The notes beneath the pieces are model-generated. The model was not told where the DNA came from. It did not search any database and was given only the letters and a program-made list of their open reading frames with translations. A stretch of DNA of 64,000 bases from Sphingorhabdus contaminans (GTDB lineage Bacteria; Pseudomonadota; Alphaproteobacteria; Sphingomonadales; Sphingomonadaceae), in contig NZ_VKKU01000001.1 in assembly GCF_007280415.1 (NCBI RefSeq), positions 310,001-374,000 of the forward strand, in the 5' to 3' direction. Made by a program: the position numbers and the translations under genes. Positions 8,611 through 17,446 of the stretch are shown here, piece after piece; position 1 is the first letter of the stretch; each line of letters begins with the position of its first letter.

Positions 8611-9243
8611 TCAACCGATTTTTACGACTGTGTCGGAAATAAATGTATATTCGGGAACCGTCAGGTTCAGCGGCGCCGGACCTTTGCGGATGCGTGCGGC
8701 GGTATCATAGTGCGAACCATGGCATGGGCAGAAATAGCCGCCATATTCACCCTTAACTTCGCCAGCAGCCGCACCGAGTGGCACGCAGCCGAGATGGGTG
8801 CAGACGCCCAGTGTAATCAGCCAGTTTTCTTTACCGGGCTGTGTGCGTTCCGCCAAAGTCTGGGGATCACGAAGCGAACCGGCATCAACCTTATTGGCTT
8901 CGTCAATTTCCGAAGGGGTCAGATTGCGAATGAAAACGGGCTGCTTGCGCCAGCTGGTCTTGATGGCCTGGCCGGGCTGAATGGCAGCAACATCGACTTC
9001 GATCGATGCAAGAGCCAGCACGTCGGCGCTTGCGCTCATTTGCGAAACCAGCGGAATTGCCACTGCGACCGCGCCTACGCCAGCGAAGCTGACGGCGGCG
9101 ATGTGGATGAAGTCGCGCCGGCGTACACCTTCGCCTTCTTCCACAGTTGCTGTGGCGGTTGGCGCTGTTAACTCGGCTGACGCTTCAGCCGACTTTTTGC
9201 GCGGAGCTTTGGATGTGCCTGTTGTCTTTTTGACCGTAGCCAT
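8611..9243 (-). CDS. petA: Rieske iron-sulfur subunit of the cytochrome bc1 complex
   Basis: The 210-residue protein has the two Rieske cluster motifs C-T-H-L-G-C and C-P-C-H-G-S-H near residues 147-172, which ligate a [2Fe-2S] centre with two Cys and two His. A twin-arginine-like signal (R-R-R-D-F-I-H-I-A-A) and a hydrophobic anchor come after an unusually long Lys/Ala/Thr-rich N-terminus of about 40 residues. A site AAGGGCAGC precedes the ATG. It is the first gene of petABC. Confidence 0.95.
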   Translation of the reverse strand: MATVKKTTGTSKAPRKKSAEASAELTAPTATATVEEGEGVRRRDFIHIAAVSFAGVGAVAVAIPLVSQMSASADVLALASIEVDVAAIQPGQAIKTSWRKQPVFIRNLTPSEIDEANKVDAGSLRDPQTLAERTQPGKENWLITLGVCTHLGCVPLGAAAGEVKGEYGGYFCPCHGSHYDTAARIRKGPAPLNLTVPEYTFISDTVVKIG

Positions 9244-9368
9244 ATGCTGCCCTTATTTGCGACGCGGATTTGAAGCCCGCAATAACGTCGAAACCCCATG
9301 ATGCCCTGACATAGAAAGCATTTTCACTTACTTTGACAGGACGATTCAGCGGGCCTGATAGACGTGTT

Positions 9369-9384
9369 TTGGCAAATTTGCCAA
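9369..9384. promoter_or_regulatory. 16-base perfect palindrome, probable operator between petA and aroG
   Basis: TTGGCAAATTTGCCAA is a perfect palindrome that covers most of the predicted -35 box of the plus-strand promoter. A further partial copy, AATTTGGCA, begins at 9390. Position and symmetry suggest a dimeric repressor or activator site; the protein is unknown. Confidence 0.5.
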
Positions 9385-9406
9385 CAGGGAATTTGGCAGA
9401 TATTAT
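9378..9406 (+). promoter_or_regulatory. Predicted promoter of the DAHP synthase gene
   Basis: TTGCCA (9378-9383) and TATTAT (9401-9406) are 17 bases apart, giving a leader of about 120 bases before the chosen start codon. The match is by eye. Confidence 0.5.
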
Positions 9407-9432
9407 ACTAAAACATTGCGACGCAGTTGCAA
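9402..9432 (-). promoter_or_regulatory. Predicted promoter of petABC, overlapping the divergent one
   Basis: On the minus strand TATAAT (complement of 9402-9407) is preceded by TTGCAA (9427-9432) at 19 bases, slightly longer than optimal. The -10 boxes of the two divergent promoters share most of their bases, so the two transcripts would compete for polymerase. Confidence 0.4.
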
Positions 9433-9532
9433 ATTGCGAAAGTGACGGAAAATTGCCGCTTTTGCTTGCTAGTGCACATAAAATAAGCCTAAAGGGCGCC
9501 CCTTTGAAATGAACAAGGCTGGAGTAACAGGC

Positions 9533-10906
9533 ATGGCGACAGATTGGACGCCGGACAGTTGGAGAAACGCAAAGGGCATTCACATGCCCGAATATCAGGA
9601 TCCAGCCGCGCTTGCGGCTACCGAGGAAACCTTGCGTAATTATCCGCCGCTGGTTTTTGCAGGGGAGGCCCGCAATCTGACCGCCGACCTCGCAAAGGTC
9701 GTCGAAGGCAAGGCGTTTCTGCTGCAGGGCGGCGACTGCGCCGAAAGCTTTGCCGAATTCCATCCGAACAATATTCGCGACACCTTCCGCGTCATTCTGC
9801 AAATGGCGGTCGTCCTGACCTTTGCGGGAAAGGTTCCCGTGGTCAAGGTCGGCCGTATGGCCGGGCAATTTGCAAAGCCCCGCTCCGCGCCCACCGAGAC
9901 AATTGGTGGTGTGGAATTGCCGAGTTATTTCGGGGACATCATCAACGATATTGAATTCAATGCCGAAGGCCGCTCGCCCGATCCGGCGCGCATGGTCCGC
10001 GCCTATAGCCAGGCGGCATCGACGCTGAACCTGTTGCGCGCATTTTCCAACGGGGGATATGCCAATCTGCAGCAGGTCCATGCATGGACCCATGATTATA
10101 TGGGCCGCTCGCCCTGGGCACAGAAATATAAGGAAACGGCAGACCGTATTGGCGAGGCGCTGGCCTTTATGGAGGCGTGCGGGATCACCCCTGAAACCGT
10201 GCCGCAGATCAAGGGCACCAGCTTTTACACCAGCCACGAAGCCTTGTTGCTGCCATATGAGCAGGCCATGACGCGGCAGGACAGTCTGACCGGCCGGTGG
10301 TACGATACCTCTGCGCATTTCCTGTGGATTGGTGACCGCACCCGCTTTGAAGGTTCGGCGCATGTCGAATATCTGCGCGGCATCGGTAACCCGATCGGGA
10401 TCAAATGCGGACCCAGTCTGGAACCAGACGCCTTGCTGCGGATGCTCGATACGTTGAACCCCTCGCGCGAAGCGGGACGGATGACGCTGATTTCGCGCTA
10501 TGGCTATGACAAGGTGGAAAGCGGATTGCCGAAACTGGTCCGTGCTGTGCAGCGTGAAGGCCATCCTGTCATCTGGTCCTGCGACCCGATGCACGGCAAT
10601 GTGATAAAGTCCGCCAGCGGTTACAAAACCCGTCCGTTCGAACGGATATTGGCCGAAGTACGCGGATTCTTCGCGGTCCACCGCGCAGAGGGCAGTTTTG
10701 GCGGCGGCATCCATATCGAGATGACAGGCCAGAATGTGACCGAGTGCACCGGCGGCGCCGTCGCGGTTACCGATGAAGGTCTGGCCGACCGGTACCATAC
10801 CCATTGCGATCCGCGCCTCAACGCGGCACAATCGCTTGAACTTGCGTTTTTGCTCGCCGAAATGCTCAATCAGGAATTGAACGAGCGCGCCCGGCAAGCG
10901 GCATGA
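9533..10906 (+). CDS. aroG: Class II 3-deoxy-7-phosphoheptulonate (DAHP) synthase
   Basis: The 457-residue protein matches the class II (plant-like, AroAII) DAHP synthases, which condense phosphoenolpyruvate and erythrose 4-phosphate in the first step of the shikimate pathway. Visible markers are the metal-binding cysteine in [11 protein letters not shown] near residue 65, [16 protein letters not shown], and [12 protein letters not shown]. The frame also allows an ATG at 9509, but the ATG at 9533 has a GGAG site 8 bases upstream and the usual N-terminus. The long open frame on the opposite strand is a shadow. Confidence 0.95.
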   Translation: MATDWTPDSWRNAKGIHMPEYQDPAALAATEETLRNYPPLVFAGEARNLTADLAKVVEGKAFLLQGGDCAESFAEFHPNNIRDTFRVILQMAVVLTFAGKVPVVKVGRMAGQFAKPRSAPTETIGGVELPSYFGDIINDIEFNAEGRSPDPARMVRAYSQAASTLNLLRAFSNGGYANLQQVHAWTHDYMGRSPWAQKYKETADRIGEALAFMEACGITPETVPQIKGTSFYTSHEALLLPYEQAMTRQDSLTGRWYDTSAHFLWIGDRTRFEGSAHVEYLRGIGNPIGIKCGPSLEPDALLRMLDTLNPSREAGRMTLISRYGYDKVESGLPKLVRAVQREGHPVIWSCDPMHGNVIKSASGYKTRPFERILAEVRGFFAVHRAEGSFGGGIHIEMTGQNVTECTGGAVAVTDEGLADRYHTHCDPRLNAAQSLELAFLLAEMLNQELNERARQAA

Positions 10907-10920
10907 GAAGGGATTTTGCC

Positions 10921-11070
10921 ATGCAGGGAACAGTGGTCAAATCGGGTATCGGTTTCGGAAGCGCTTTGGCGATGGTGATAAGCTATACCGCGCACCAGTC
11001 GGTATTATGGGCAATCATCCACGGCATATTGAGCTGGTTCTACGTCATTTATTTCGTCGTCACCCGGTAA
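10921..11070 (+). CDS. Small membrane protein, 49 residues, unknown function
   Basis: This short frame encodes M-Q-G-T-V-V-K-S-G-I-G-F-G-S-A-L-A-M-V-I and continues with a hydrophobic, aromatic second half (W-A-I-I-H-G-I-L-S-W-F-Y-V-I-Y-F), so one or two membrane segments are likely. A GAAGGGA ribosome-binding site sits 7 bases before the ATG. The frame extends upstream to an ATG at 10903 that overlaps the DAHP synthase stop. I do not recognise a named family. It is probably co-transcribed with the DAHP synthase gene. Confidence 0.65.
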   Translation: MQGTVVKSGIGFGSALAMVISYTAHQSVLWAIIHGILSWFYVIYFVVTR

Positions 11071-11097
11071 AGCGGTGTAACATGATGTAGAGGTTGC

Positions 11098-11655
11098 ATG
11101 ATGCGGACCGGTGCGGATAAAGCAGGTCCCATGCAACGCTTGCTCTGCGCCTTAGGCATTTCACTCTTGGTCTCGGCCTGCTCGTCGGGGGTGGAGACAC
11201 GTGTCCAGACCGCCGGTGTATCGTCGCCTGTAGGCCAGACCTATATGGTTGCCGCGACCGAATATGAATCTCCCGGTCTGAAAATTGCCCAGGGACTTGT
11301 CGAAAGCGCCCTGACGTCGCGCGGGTTTGTGCGTGCGGATACCGCGCCGCTCCATCTGCAAGTCACCGTCGACTCGCGCGATGCCTCGCTTGCATTGGGA
11401 AGCACGACCGGACAACAGAGCCTTTCGCCTGCAAAGCTCCGCAAGCCGCTCCAAAATTGTGCCGACAAGGAATTCCGGGTGGGGATTACCTTGACCCGTG
11501 TGGCCGATGGTTCGGAAATATACCGCAGCCGGGTTTCGGAATATCACTGCAAACTGGCTCTGGCAGACGCCTTGCCGATCATGATCGATACCGCGCTTGC
11601 CGATCTGGGCAAGCCGCGCGGACGCTATTCCGTGCTCCGCAGCGGGATCGAATAA
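11098..11655 (+). CDS. Putative DUF4136-like lipoprotein
   Basis: The 185-residue protein has a signal peptide with a lipobox (L-L-V-S-A-C) and is probably lipid-anchored in the envelope. The mature part, with G-L-V-E-S-A-L-T-S-R-G-F followed by beta-rich segments and G-S-E-I-Y-R-S-R-V-S, resembles the DUF4136 type of small lipoproteins; this is a weak similarity by eye. ATG codons at 11098 and 11101 follow an AGAGG site, and 11131 gives a shorter signal peptide. It is convergent with the CHASE2 kinase gene, 16 bases apart at the 3' ends. Confidence 0.6.
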   Translation: MMRTGADKAGPMQRLLCALGISLLVSACSSGVETRVQTAGVSSPVGQTYMVAATEYESPGLKIAQGLVESALTSRGFVRADTAPLHLQVTVDSRDASLALGSTTGQQSLSPAKLRKPLQNCADKEFRVGITLTRVADGSEIYRSRVSEYHCKLALADALPIMIDTALADLGKPRGRYSVLRSGIE

Positions 11656-11671
11656 CTCCCCAAATCCGTGT

Positions 11672-13894
11672 TCAGGCAATCGGCAGGGTGAAGCTGAATC
11701 TGGCGCCGCCATTGTCACCATTTGATGCCCAGACCGTCCCATTGTGCCGCGTAATGACCGCATGCACAAAGGCCAGACCCAGGCCCACACCTTTCACCCG
11801 TCCGCTGTGATTGCCGGTTGAGGCAAAACGCGTGAACAGGTTCGGCAGCAGATCGGCATCAATACCGTCACCACTATCGGATATCGTCACGATTATGTGT
11901 GTTTCGTCATGCCGGCCAATATCTATGCCGATTGCGGCGTCCGCCGGGCTGAACTTGATCGCATTGTCGACAAGGTTGCAGATTGCCCGGTGCAGGCTTT
12001 CCGGTTCGGCCAGCACAAAGGCGCTGTCGCTTGTGTCGCGTATTGCAAAGCTGATTCCCCGTTCGCGGGCGAGGGGCCACAGGCTGTCGGACGCTTCTCG
12101 GACCAGATCGGCGAGCAGTACATCTTCTCCTGCAAATTCTGTTTCTCCCATACGGGCGATGTCGACGAAATCCTGGGCAAGTTGAATGGTGCGTCGCGCG
12201 TTGCGTTCGATCCGTTTTCTGGCGTCGGCGTCGACGGGGCCGTCAAGCAGGGCAATGATCGACGACTGCGGCGCACGCATGTCGTGGGACAGAAGCTGCA
12301 GCACTTCTTCGCGATCGCGCTCGGCCTTGGCCAGCGCGGTTATGTCGGTCAGATAATGGATGTGGCCGTGTAAAATACCGGAATCGCTACGCACTTCGGA
12401 CCGGCGCATGACGAATGTTTTTTCCGCAGGCGATGCGAACCGCACATATTCCTGACCCTTTGCGTGGGATTGGGCGATGTAAAGGTCAACCATAGGCCGC
12501 TGATCCGGGATAACCATCAGGTCAAGCGCATCGGTCAGCCGCCAGCCCGAAATGTCTTTGTCCAGACTTTCATTAAGCAGCTTGTTCGTCAGGGTGACCC
12601 TGTCTTCCGGGTCGGTCACAAACATCGGATCGGGCAGGTCGGCCAGCGTATCGGAAACAAAACGGCGCAGGTCGCGCATATGATCGATGGCGCTGGCGAG
12701 CGCTTCGCTTTGGCGACCTACCAGATCGGTTGTCTGGTTTGTCGGGATGGGCAGGGGGCGGACCTCGCCACTTTGTTCAAGCCCGCGCAATTCGGAATCC
12801 ATGAACACGCTCATCGCCTGCAATCGGCGCCAGCCCCATAAGGGATAGACCAGCAATATGCCCAAAAGGGCTGTGCCGGGCGGAAACCACAGGCGGCCGA
12901 ACAGCAGAGCGATGCTGAGCAGGAGAATTCCCGCAAGCGAGAGAAGGGAAATCATCAACACGACGCGGGGTCGAAAGCGTAAAAAGCCGAACATCAGCAG
13001 CCACATAGGGGCAAGGGTCAGGGCATAGGTCCACGGATCGGGCAAGGGCCGGATAAAATCGTTCCGGCGCGACGCGGCGAGAACATTTGCCATCACCTCC
13101 ACCCCGGCCAGCATGCCGCCTTCGCCATTGGGTGTCGGGAAATTATCCCCCATACCCGCGGCGGTTGCGCCGATGATGATGTTTTTGCCCCGAACCAGTT
13201 CGTCAGGCACTTCGCTGTTGAGAATATCCGCGTAGGAAATTTCGGAGAAGCTGCCCCGTGCGGTGTAGGGGATGAGCAAAGGTTCGGCACATCCCGCTTT
13301 GGGGAAAGACGGGTCTTTGCCCTGGAAAAGACCCGTGATCAGGTGAGGCCAGGTCTTGCCGCCTTTGTCGGGTGTGAAGCAGAGTGTGGTCCGGCGCACG
13401 ATCCCGTCATCATCGAACTGGATATTTACATGTCCGACCCCGGCCGCAGCCTGTGTGAAAGCCGGCACGGGCAGGATCGTATCATAATCCCGGCCGTTGC
13501 TGCCCGGTGTGTTGAAGTGCAGGGGAATATAGACCGGCGCAGGCCCCGCCGACAGTGCGGCCGCAAGCCGTTGGTCCGAATCCGGTGCGCCCGGCTCGCT
13601 CAGCAAAATGTCGAATGCGATGGCGCGTGGTTTCTTCTGCTGGAGTTTGGACAGCAACCGCGCATGGATTTCGCGGTCCCACGGCCATTTGCCGAGCGCG
13701 GTCAGGCTGGTGTCGTCAATGGCGACAATCAATATGTCGTTGTCAGCGGGCGGACGTTGGGCTGCGCTGAGCTGGTCATAGAGCAGATGGTCGAAAGCTG
13801 CCGTGCCGCGCCAGAATAGCGAGGCAACGAGCAGGCAGGTCGCAAACAGACCGATGGCCAGCCATTCGGCAGCAAGGCGACGCCGCAAATTCAC
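11672..13894 (-). CDS. CHASE2-domain membrane sensor histidine kinase
   Basis: The 740-residue kinase has an N-terminal membrane segment and a large periplasmic CHASE2 domain with D-I-L-I-V-A-I-D-D-T-S-L, W-P-W-D-R-E-I-H and A-F-D-I-L-L-S-E. Three clustered membrane helices lie at about residues 305-370. A PAS-like domain (D-P-M-F-V-T-D-P-E-D-R), an H-box L-L-S-H-D-M-R-A-P-Q-S-S near residue 530 and an ATPase domain (N-L-V-D-N-A-I-K-F-S, G-V-G-L-G-L) follow. It is the third gene of a unit with a response regulator and a LysM-FecR protein, which makes them its likely partners. The CHASE2 ligand is not known. Confidence 0.92.
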   Translation of the reverse strand: MNLRRRLAAEWLAIGLFATCLLVASLFWRGTAAFDHLLYDQLSAAQRPPADNDILIVAIDDTSLTALGKWPWDREIHARLLSKLQQKKPRAIAFDILLSEPGAPDSDQRLAAALSAGPAPVYIPLHFNTPGSNGRDYDTILPVPAFTQAAAGVGHVNIQFDDDGIVRRTTLCFTPDKGGKTWPHLITGLFQGKDPSFPKAGCAEPLLIPYTARGSFSEISYADILNSEVPDELVRGKNIIIGATAAGMGDNFPTPNGEGGMLAGVEVMANVLAASRRNDFIRPLPDPWTYALTLAPMWLLMFGFLRFRPRVVLMISLLSLAGILLLSIALLFGRLWFPPGTALLGILLVYPLWGWRRLQAMSVFMDSELRGLEQSGEVRPLPIPTNQTTDLVGRQSEALASAIDHMRDLRRFVSDTLADLPDPMFVTDPEDRVTLTNKLLNESLDKDISGWRLTDALDLMVIPDQRPMVDLYIAQSHAKGQEYVRFASPAEKTFVMRRSEVRSDSGILHGHIHYLTDITALAKAERDREEVLQLLSHDMRAPQSSIIALLDGPVDADARKRIERNARRTIQLAQDFVDIARMGETEFAGEDVLLADLVREASDSLWPLARERGISFAIRDTSDSAFVLAEPESLHRAICNLVDNAIKFSPADAAIGIDIGRHDETHIIVTISDSGDGIDADLLPNLFTRFASTGNHSGRVKGVGLGLAFVHAVITRHNGTVWASNGDNGGARFSFTLPIA

Positions 13895-13937
13895 AAGTCG
13901 TCTCCACCTTTCCGGCGCAGAGCGGGCCGGGCCACCA

Positions 13938-15236
13938 TCAAGGGGCCGTGACCGTTATTTTCTCAATCGGGGTCCAGCTGGCGGCGGCTTCGCCATCGGC
14001 ATATTGGATGGACCCTACACGCCAGAAATAATCGCCCGGCGGAAGATCCGACAGCGAAATCATCATTGATTCCAGGCCTGCCTCGTCGACCATAGCCACA
14101 TTTGTGACGGCGTTGCGGAACAGCTGGAAATGGAATCTTTGCGGCCCGTTGCCTTCGGCACGCCAGCGAAACACATAGGCGTCATTTTCGCGGCCCGCCG
14201 TTCCTGTTACGCTGTTCAGACGCCGTTTGAAGGTGAATGTGGCGGGCAAGCCCTGCAACCCTGCAGGCGAAATGGCGCGGGCGCGGATGAAATAATTGCC
14301 GTCGGGCAAATCGGCAAATTCGGCTTTACCGTCCGGCACAATGCTGTCGGCAACCTGCTCGATAAAGCCGGAATCGCTTGCAATGGTGTAGCGCACAGGG
14401 ACCGTCTGGGCTGCAGCAAAGCGGACGATCTTGTCGGCTTGCAAACGACCGGGCGCAACCAGCTCGGGCGCGGGCAGCAGGGCTTCGGTGAAAACACCGC
14501 CATCGGCCGTGACCGCCAGCCCGCTGCCTGCGGGGACAGCACGCGCGGCTTTACCGCCCGCATCAACCGACAATCCGCCTTCGACGACTTCGGCAAAATC
14601 ATTCTGCGTATCGGCATCATAGCGCGACTGGAAATCCGTGCCGCGGACGGCGGAAACCGCCTTGGGTGTGCGGACGCGGTAACTGTCGTCCGGCGATTTC
14701 TTTTTCGCCACCGACGACCGGATGCCGCCCCGGGCGACGTCAAAGTCATAATCCAGAATGTCGCCCAGCAGATAGGTACGCAACCGCCGGATGCGGATTG
14801 CGCTGTTCGACGGCAGGGAAATACGCGAACCGTCATCAAGCACCATTGTCGCAAAAGATGACGGACCGGTCGTAATGGCCGTGCCTTCCTGCAATTTTTG
14901 CCCGTTCCGTGCGGCGGCGTCATTTTGTGTAACCTGACCGCGAACCGCAACAATCTCCGCTGATGCCGGCCGGTACTTCAAAAGGCTGCGCGGGATGGTG
15001 AGAATTTTGCCGATAGGGATCCTGTAAGGATCGACGATCCGGTTCTGACGCTGGACAATCTTGTAGCTTTGCGGCGTCAGGAAATAGCGGTCGCCCAGCC
15101 CGATAAGGGTGTCGCCCTTCTGTACGCTATAGCGGACCGGAGCAGCCTCACTCTGCGCTGCCGCCCCGGTTGTCCCGCAAAGGCTTAATGCGAAGCCCAG
15201 AAATGCAGTGGCAAGCCGTGGCATGGTTGGCCGCAT
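13938..15236 (-). CDS. Periplasmic LysM-FecR domain protein
   Basis: The 432-residue protein has a signal peptide of about 27 residues and a LysM module (Y-S-V-Q-K-G-D-T-L-I-G-L) at roughly residues 36-85, a fold that binds peptidoglycan. A FecR domain follows at about 95-235, with I-T-T-G-P-S-S-F-A, R-I-S-L-P-S-N-S and V-R-G-T-D-F. Fibronectin-like beta segments fill the C-terminus. Unlike the usual iron-uptake FecR it has no membrane anchor or anti-sigma region. Between a regulator and a CHASE2 kinase it is best read as the sensory accessory of that pair, perhaps tied to the cell wall. Confidence 0.85.
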   Translation of the reverse strand: MRPTMPRLATAFLGFALSLCGTTGAAAQSEAAPVRYSVQKGDTLIGLGDRYFLTPQSYKIVQRQNRIVDPYRIPIGKILTIPRSLLKYRPASAEIVAVRGQVTQNDAAARNGQKLQEGTAITTGPSSFATMVLDDGSRISLPSNSAIRIRRLRTYLLGDILDYDFDVARGGIRSSVAKKKSPDDSYRVRTPKAVSAVRGTDFQSRYDADTQNDFAEVVEGGLSVDAGGKAARAVPAGSGLAVTADGGVFTEALLPAPELVAPGRLQADKIVRFAAAQTVPVRYTIASDSGFIEQVADSIVPDGKAEFADLPDGNYFIRARAISPAGLQGLPATFTFKRRLNSVTGTAGRENDAYVFRWRAEGNGPQRFHFQLFRNAVTNVAMVDEAGLESMMISLSDLPPGDYFWRVGSIQYADGEAAASWTPIEKITVTAP

Positions 15237-15247
15237 AATATGTCCCG

Positions 15248-15943
15248 TCAGTTGCTTGTTGTAATCGTTTCCAGACGGTAGCCATAACCGAAGACGGTAA
15301 AAATCCGAAATCCGTTTTCAGGCTGCAGGTCAAGCTTTGCACGCACACGGGAAATATGCATGTCCAGCGTGCGCGTGGCGAGCACGGCGTTGGTGCGCCA
15401 GATTGTTTCCATGATGTAATTGCGTGACAAAGTGCGATCCGCATTGCGGAAAAACAGATCGGCCAGCTCGAATTCTTTGGCGGTCATGGTGATGGTCTCG
15501 CCATGGAGTGTGACGGTCTGGTCGAGCCGGTTCAGATGATATTTGCCGTAAACCGCCTCTGCATCAAAGGCACCGGCGCCCGCATTTCGGCGCAGCATGG
15601 CATTGATACGTGCGGCAACGACCGAACGGTCTTCCGGCTTGGTGATATAATCATCTGCGCCTGCGTTCAGGGCATCGCTGATGTCTTTTTTCGCCGACCG
15701 GTTGGTCATCATGATCACCGGCGGATGCTCGGGCAGGGATGCCTGCATCCATTTGAGCAGATCAATCCCGTCCTTGCCGGGAATGTTCCAATCGAGAATG
15801 ACCAGATCGAACGTTTCGCGCATCAGCGCCTGCGACAGTTTGTTGCCGTCCGCAAAACTGACAGCAATATGGCCCAGTTCTTCCACAATCGATTTCAGAA
15901 AAGCTACGACGTCCGCCTCGTCATCGGCAATAACAACACGCAT
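15248..15943 (-). CDS. OmpR-family response regulator (partner of the CHASE2 kinase)
   Basis: The 231-residue protein has a receiver domain with the acidic pair A-D-D-E at residues 6-9, phospho-acceptor Asp in L-V-I-L-D-W-N-I-P-G-K-D-G, and M-T-N/K-P switch residues. The C-terminal winged helix has T-M-T-A-K-E-F-E-L-A-D-L-F-F and ends V-F-G-Y-G-Y-R-L. The frame continues to 16000, but the ATG at 15943 gives the normal N-terminus MRVVIADDEADVV. It is the first gene of the unit, 11 bases before the LysM-FecR gene. Confidence 0.92.
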   Translation of the reverse strand: MRVVIADDEADVVAFLKSIVEELGHIAVSFADGNKLSQALMRETFDLVILDWNIPGKDGIDLLKWMQASLPEHPPVIMMTNRSAKKDISDALNAGADDYITKPEDRSVVAARINAMLRRNAGAGAFDAEAVYGKYHLNRLDQTVTLHGETITMTAKEFELADLFFRNADRTLSRNYIMETIWRTNAVLATRTLDMHISRVRAKLDLQPENGFRIFTVFGYGYRLETITTSN

Positions 15944-16099
15944 ATGTTCGACCCTACCCAATGGCACCAATTTTCTAAAAGGTGTCCCTCGGGAGGCCAA
16001 ATATAGTGAATCGCCCCTCCGCGCCAGTGCACGTTGTGCGTTGTTACAAGCATTTACAAAGCTTGCGTGGCGATGAAGCGATGACGGAATGGAAGAAGA

Positions 16100-16174
16100 T
16101 GGCTGGGGCGGCAGGGATCGAACCTGCGAATGGCGGCATCAAAAGCCGCTGCCTTACCGCTTGGCGACGCCCCA
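16100..16174 (-). tRNA. tRNA-Gln (anticodon UUG)
   Basis: The 75-base minus-strand cloverleaf begins TGGGGCGTCGCCAAGCGGTA. The anticodon stem GCGGC/GCCGC encloses T-T-T-T-G-A-T (anticodon TTG), the T arm contains GGTTCGATCCC, and CCA is encoded at the 3' end (16100-16102). Confidence 0.97.
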
Positions 16175-16240
16175 TCATCTTGGCTTTTTGCGCGATCAGG
16201 TGGCCGAAGCCTCCTGTGCTGCGGCGGCCTTATAGCGCGA

Positions 16241-16266
16241 GTTTCGGCAATGGCAATTGCCGAAAC
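16241..16266. other. Strong hairpin downstream of ilvE
   Basis: Perfect 10-base arms GTTTCGGCAA and TTGCCGAAAC enclose a 6-base loop, starting 14 bases beyond the ilvE stop. No T run follows on either strand, so it may be a 3' stabilising hairpin or a weak terminator. Confidence 0.5.
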
Positions 16267-16280
16267 GCGGGAAATTTCGA

Positions 16281-17369
16281 TCAGCCGATGGGTTGTACCC
16301 AGCCATGCGGATCGGGCGCAATCCCGCGCTGTATGTTCACCAGTTTGCCCCGCAATTGCTGGGTAATCTGGCCGGGTCCGCCTGCGCCTATGGTGAAACT
16401 GCCATTGGTGCTGTGCACGCTGCCGACAGGTGTGACGACCGCAGCGGTGCCGCAGGCAAATGCCTCGACCAGCTTTCCGGACGTGGCATCGGCGCGCCAC
16501 TGGTCAATGGCATAGCGTTCTTCGCGGACGTTCAATCCCTGTTCGCGCGCGAGTTCGATGATCGATTCGCGGGTGATGCCTTCCAAGATGGTGCCATCGG
16601 TCGGCGGCGTGATAAGCGTTCCATCGTCGAAGAGGAAAAACAGGTTCATGCCGCCCAGTTCTTCAATCCAGCGATGCTCTGCGGCATCGAGAAAGACGAC
16701 CTGGTCACATCCGTTGCGAATGGCTTCGGACTGCGCAACCAGACTCGATGCATAATTGCCGCCACATTTGGCCGCACCCGTCCCGCCGGGGGCGGCGCGG
16801 GTATAATGTTCGGAAACCCATATCTTGATCGCGGGCGCGCCGCTCTTGAAATAGTTACCGGCTGCCGATGCGATCACCATGTAGAGATATTCCGCCGACG
16901 GCTTCACGCCCAGGAACACCTCGCTGGCGATCATGAAGGGGCGCAGATAGATGGATCCGCCTTCGACCGGCGGGAACCAATGCTGGTCCACCTCAACAAG
17001 CTGGCGGCAGGATTGCAGAAAAAGCTCCTCCGGCAATTCCGGCATGGCAAGCCTTTTGGCGGAACGCTGGAATCGGCGGGCATTTTGTTCGGGGCGGAAC
17101 AGCGCCATGGTGCCATCGGCGAGCCGGTAGGCTTTCAGCCCTTCGAAAATTTCCTGCGCATAATGCAGCACGGCGGTCGCCGGATCGAGCGTCAGCGGTG
17201 CGCGGGGACCTACCTTGGCATCGTGCCATCCCTTGTCATCGGAATAGCGGATGGTCACCATATGGTCGGTGAACACGCGTCCAAAGCCGGGGTCGGCGAG
17301 CAGTTCGGCACGGCGGGCGTCGTCAACCGGGTTCGGGTTCGCCTCAAATGGAAATGCGCCAGCGGTCAT
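16281..17369 (-). CDS. ilvE: Branched-chain amino acid aminotransferase
   Basis: The 362-residue protein belongs to the longer (class II, eukaryote-like) branched-chain aminotransferases, which interconvert Val, Leu and Ile with their 2-oxo acids using pyridoxal phosphate. Supporting segments are H-Y-A-Q-E-I-F-E-G-L-K-A-Y, R-P-F-M-I-A, K-C-G-G-N-Y-A-S-S (with the cofactor Lys) and T-L-I-T-P-P. The frame is open to 17435, but the ATG at 17369 gives the typical start M-T-A-G-A-F-P-F-E and leaves room for the divergent marR promoter. Confidence 0.95.
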   Translation of the reverse strand: MTAGAFPFEANPNPVDDARRAELLADPGFGRVFTDHMVTIRYSDDKGWHDAKVGPRAPLTLDPATAVLHYAQEIFEGLKAYRLADGTMALFRPEQNARRFQRSAKRLAMPELPEELFLQSCRQLVEVDQHWFPPVEGGSIYLRPFMIASEVFLGVKPSAEYLYMVIASAAGNYFKSGAPAIKIWVSEHYTRAAPGGTGAAKCGGNYASSLVAQSEAIRNGCDQVVFLDAAEHRWIEELGGMNLFFLFDDGTLITPPTDGTILEGITRESIIELAREQGLNVREERYAIDQWRADATSGKLVEAFACGTAAVVTPVGSVHSTNGSFTIGAGGPGQITQQLRGKLVNIQRGIAPDPHGWVQPIG

Positions 17370-17446
17370 ATCTGCTCTCAATACCTTGTTGTGTTCGTCC
17401 CTTAAGGGCTTGCACTGTCCTATGGGCTGCGCCAAGATACGTCAAT

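Noticed and set aside
9185-10897. 570-residue open frame on the minus strand across the DAHP synthase gene
   Set aside because: It is the antisense of an unmistakable DAHP synthase, has no domain I recognise and runs into the promoter region. High GC content gives long shadow frames.
16241-16266. Attachment site or operator at the hairpin between ilvE and tRNA-Gln
   Set aside because: Lying 14 bases after the ilvE stop it is more simply a 3' hairpin, and no integrase or duplicate copy is seen near the tRNA.
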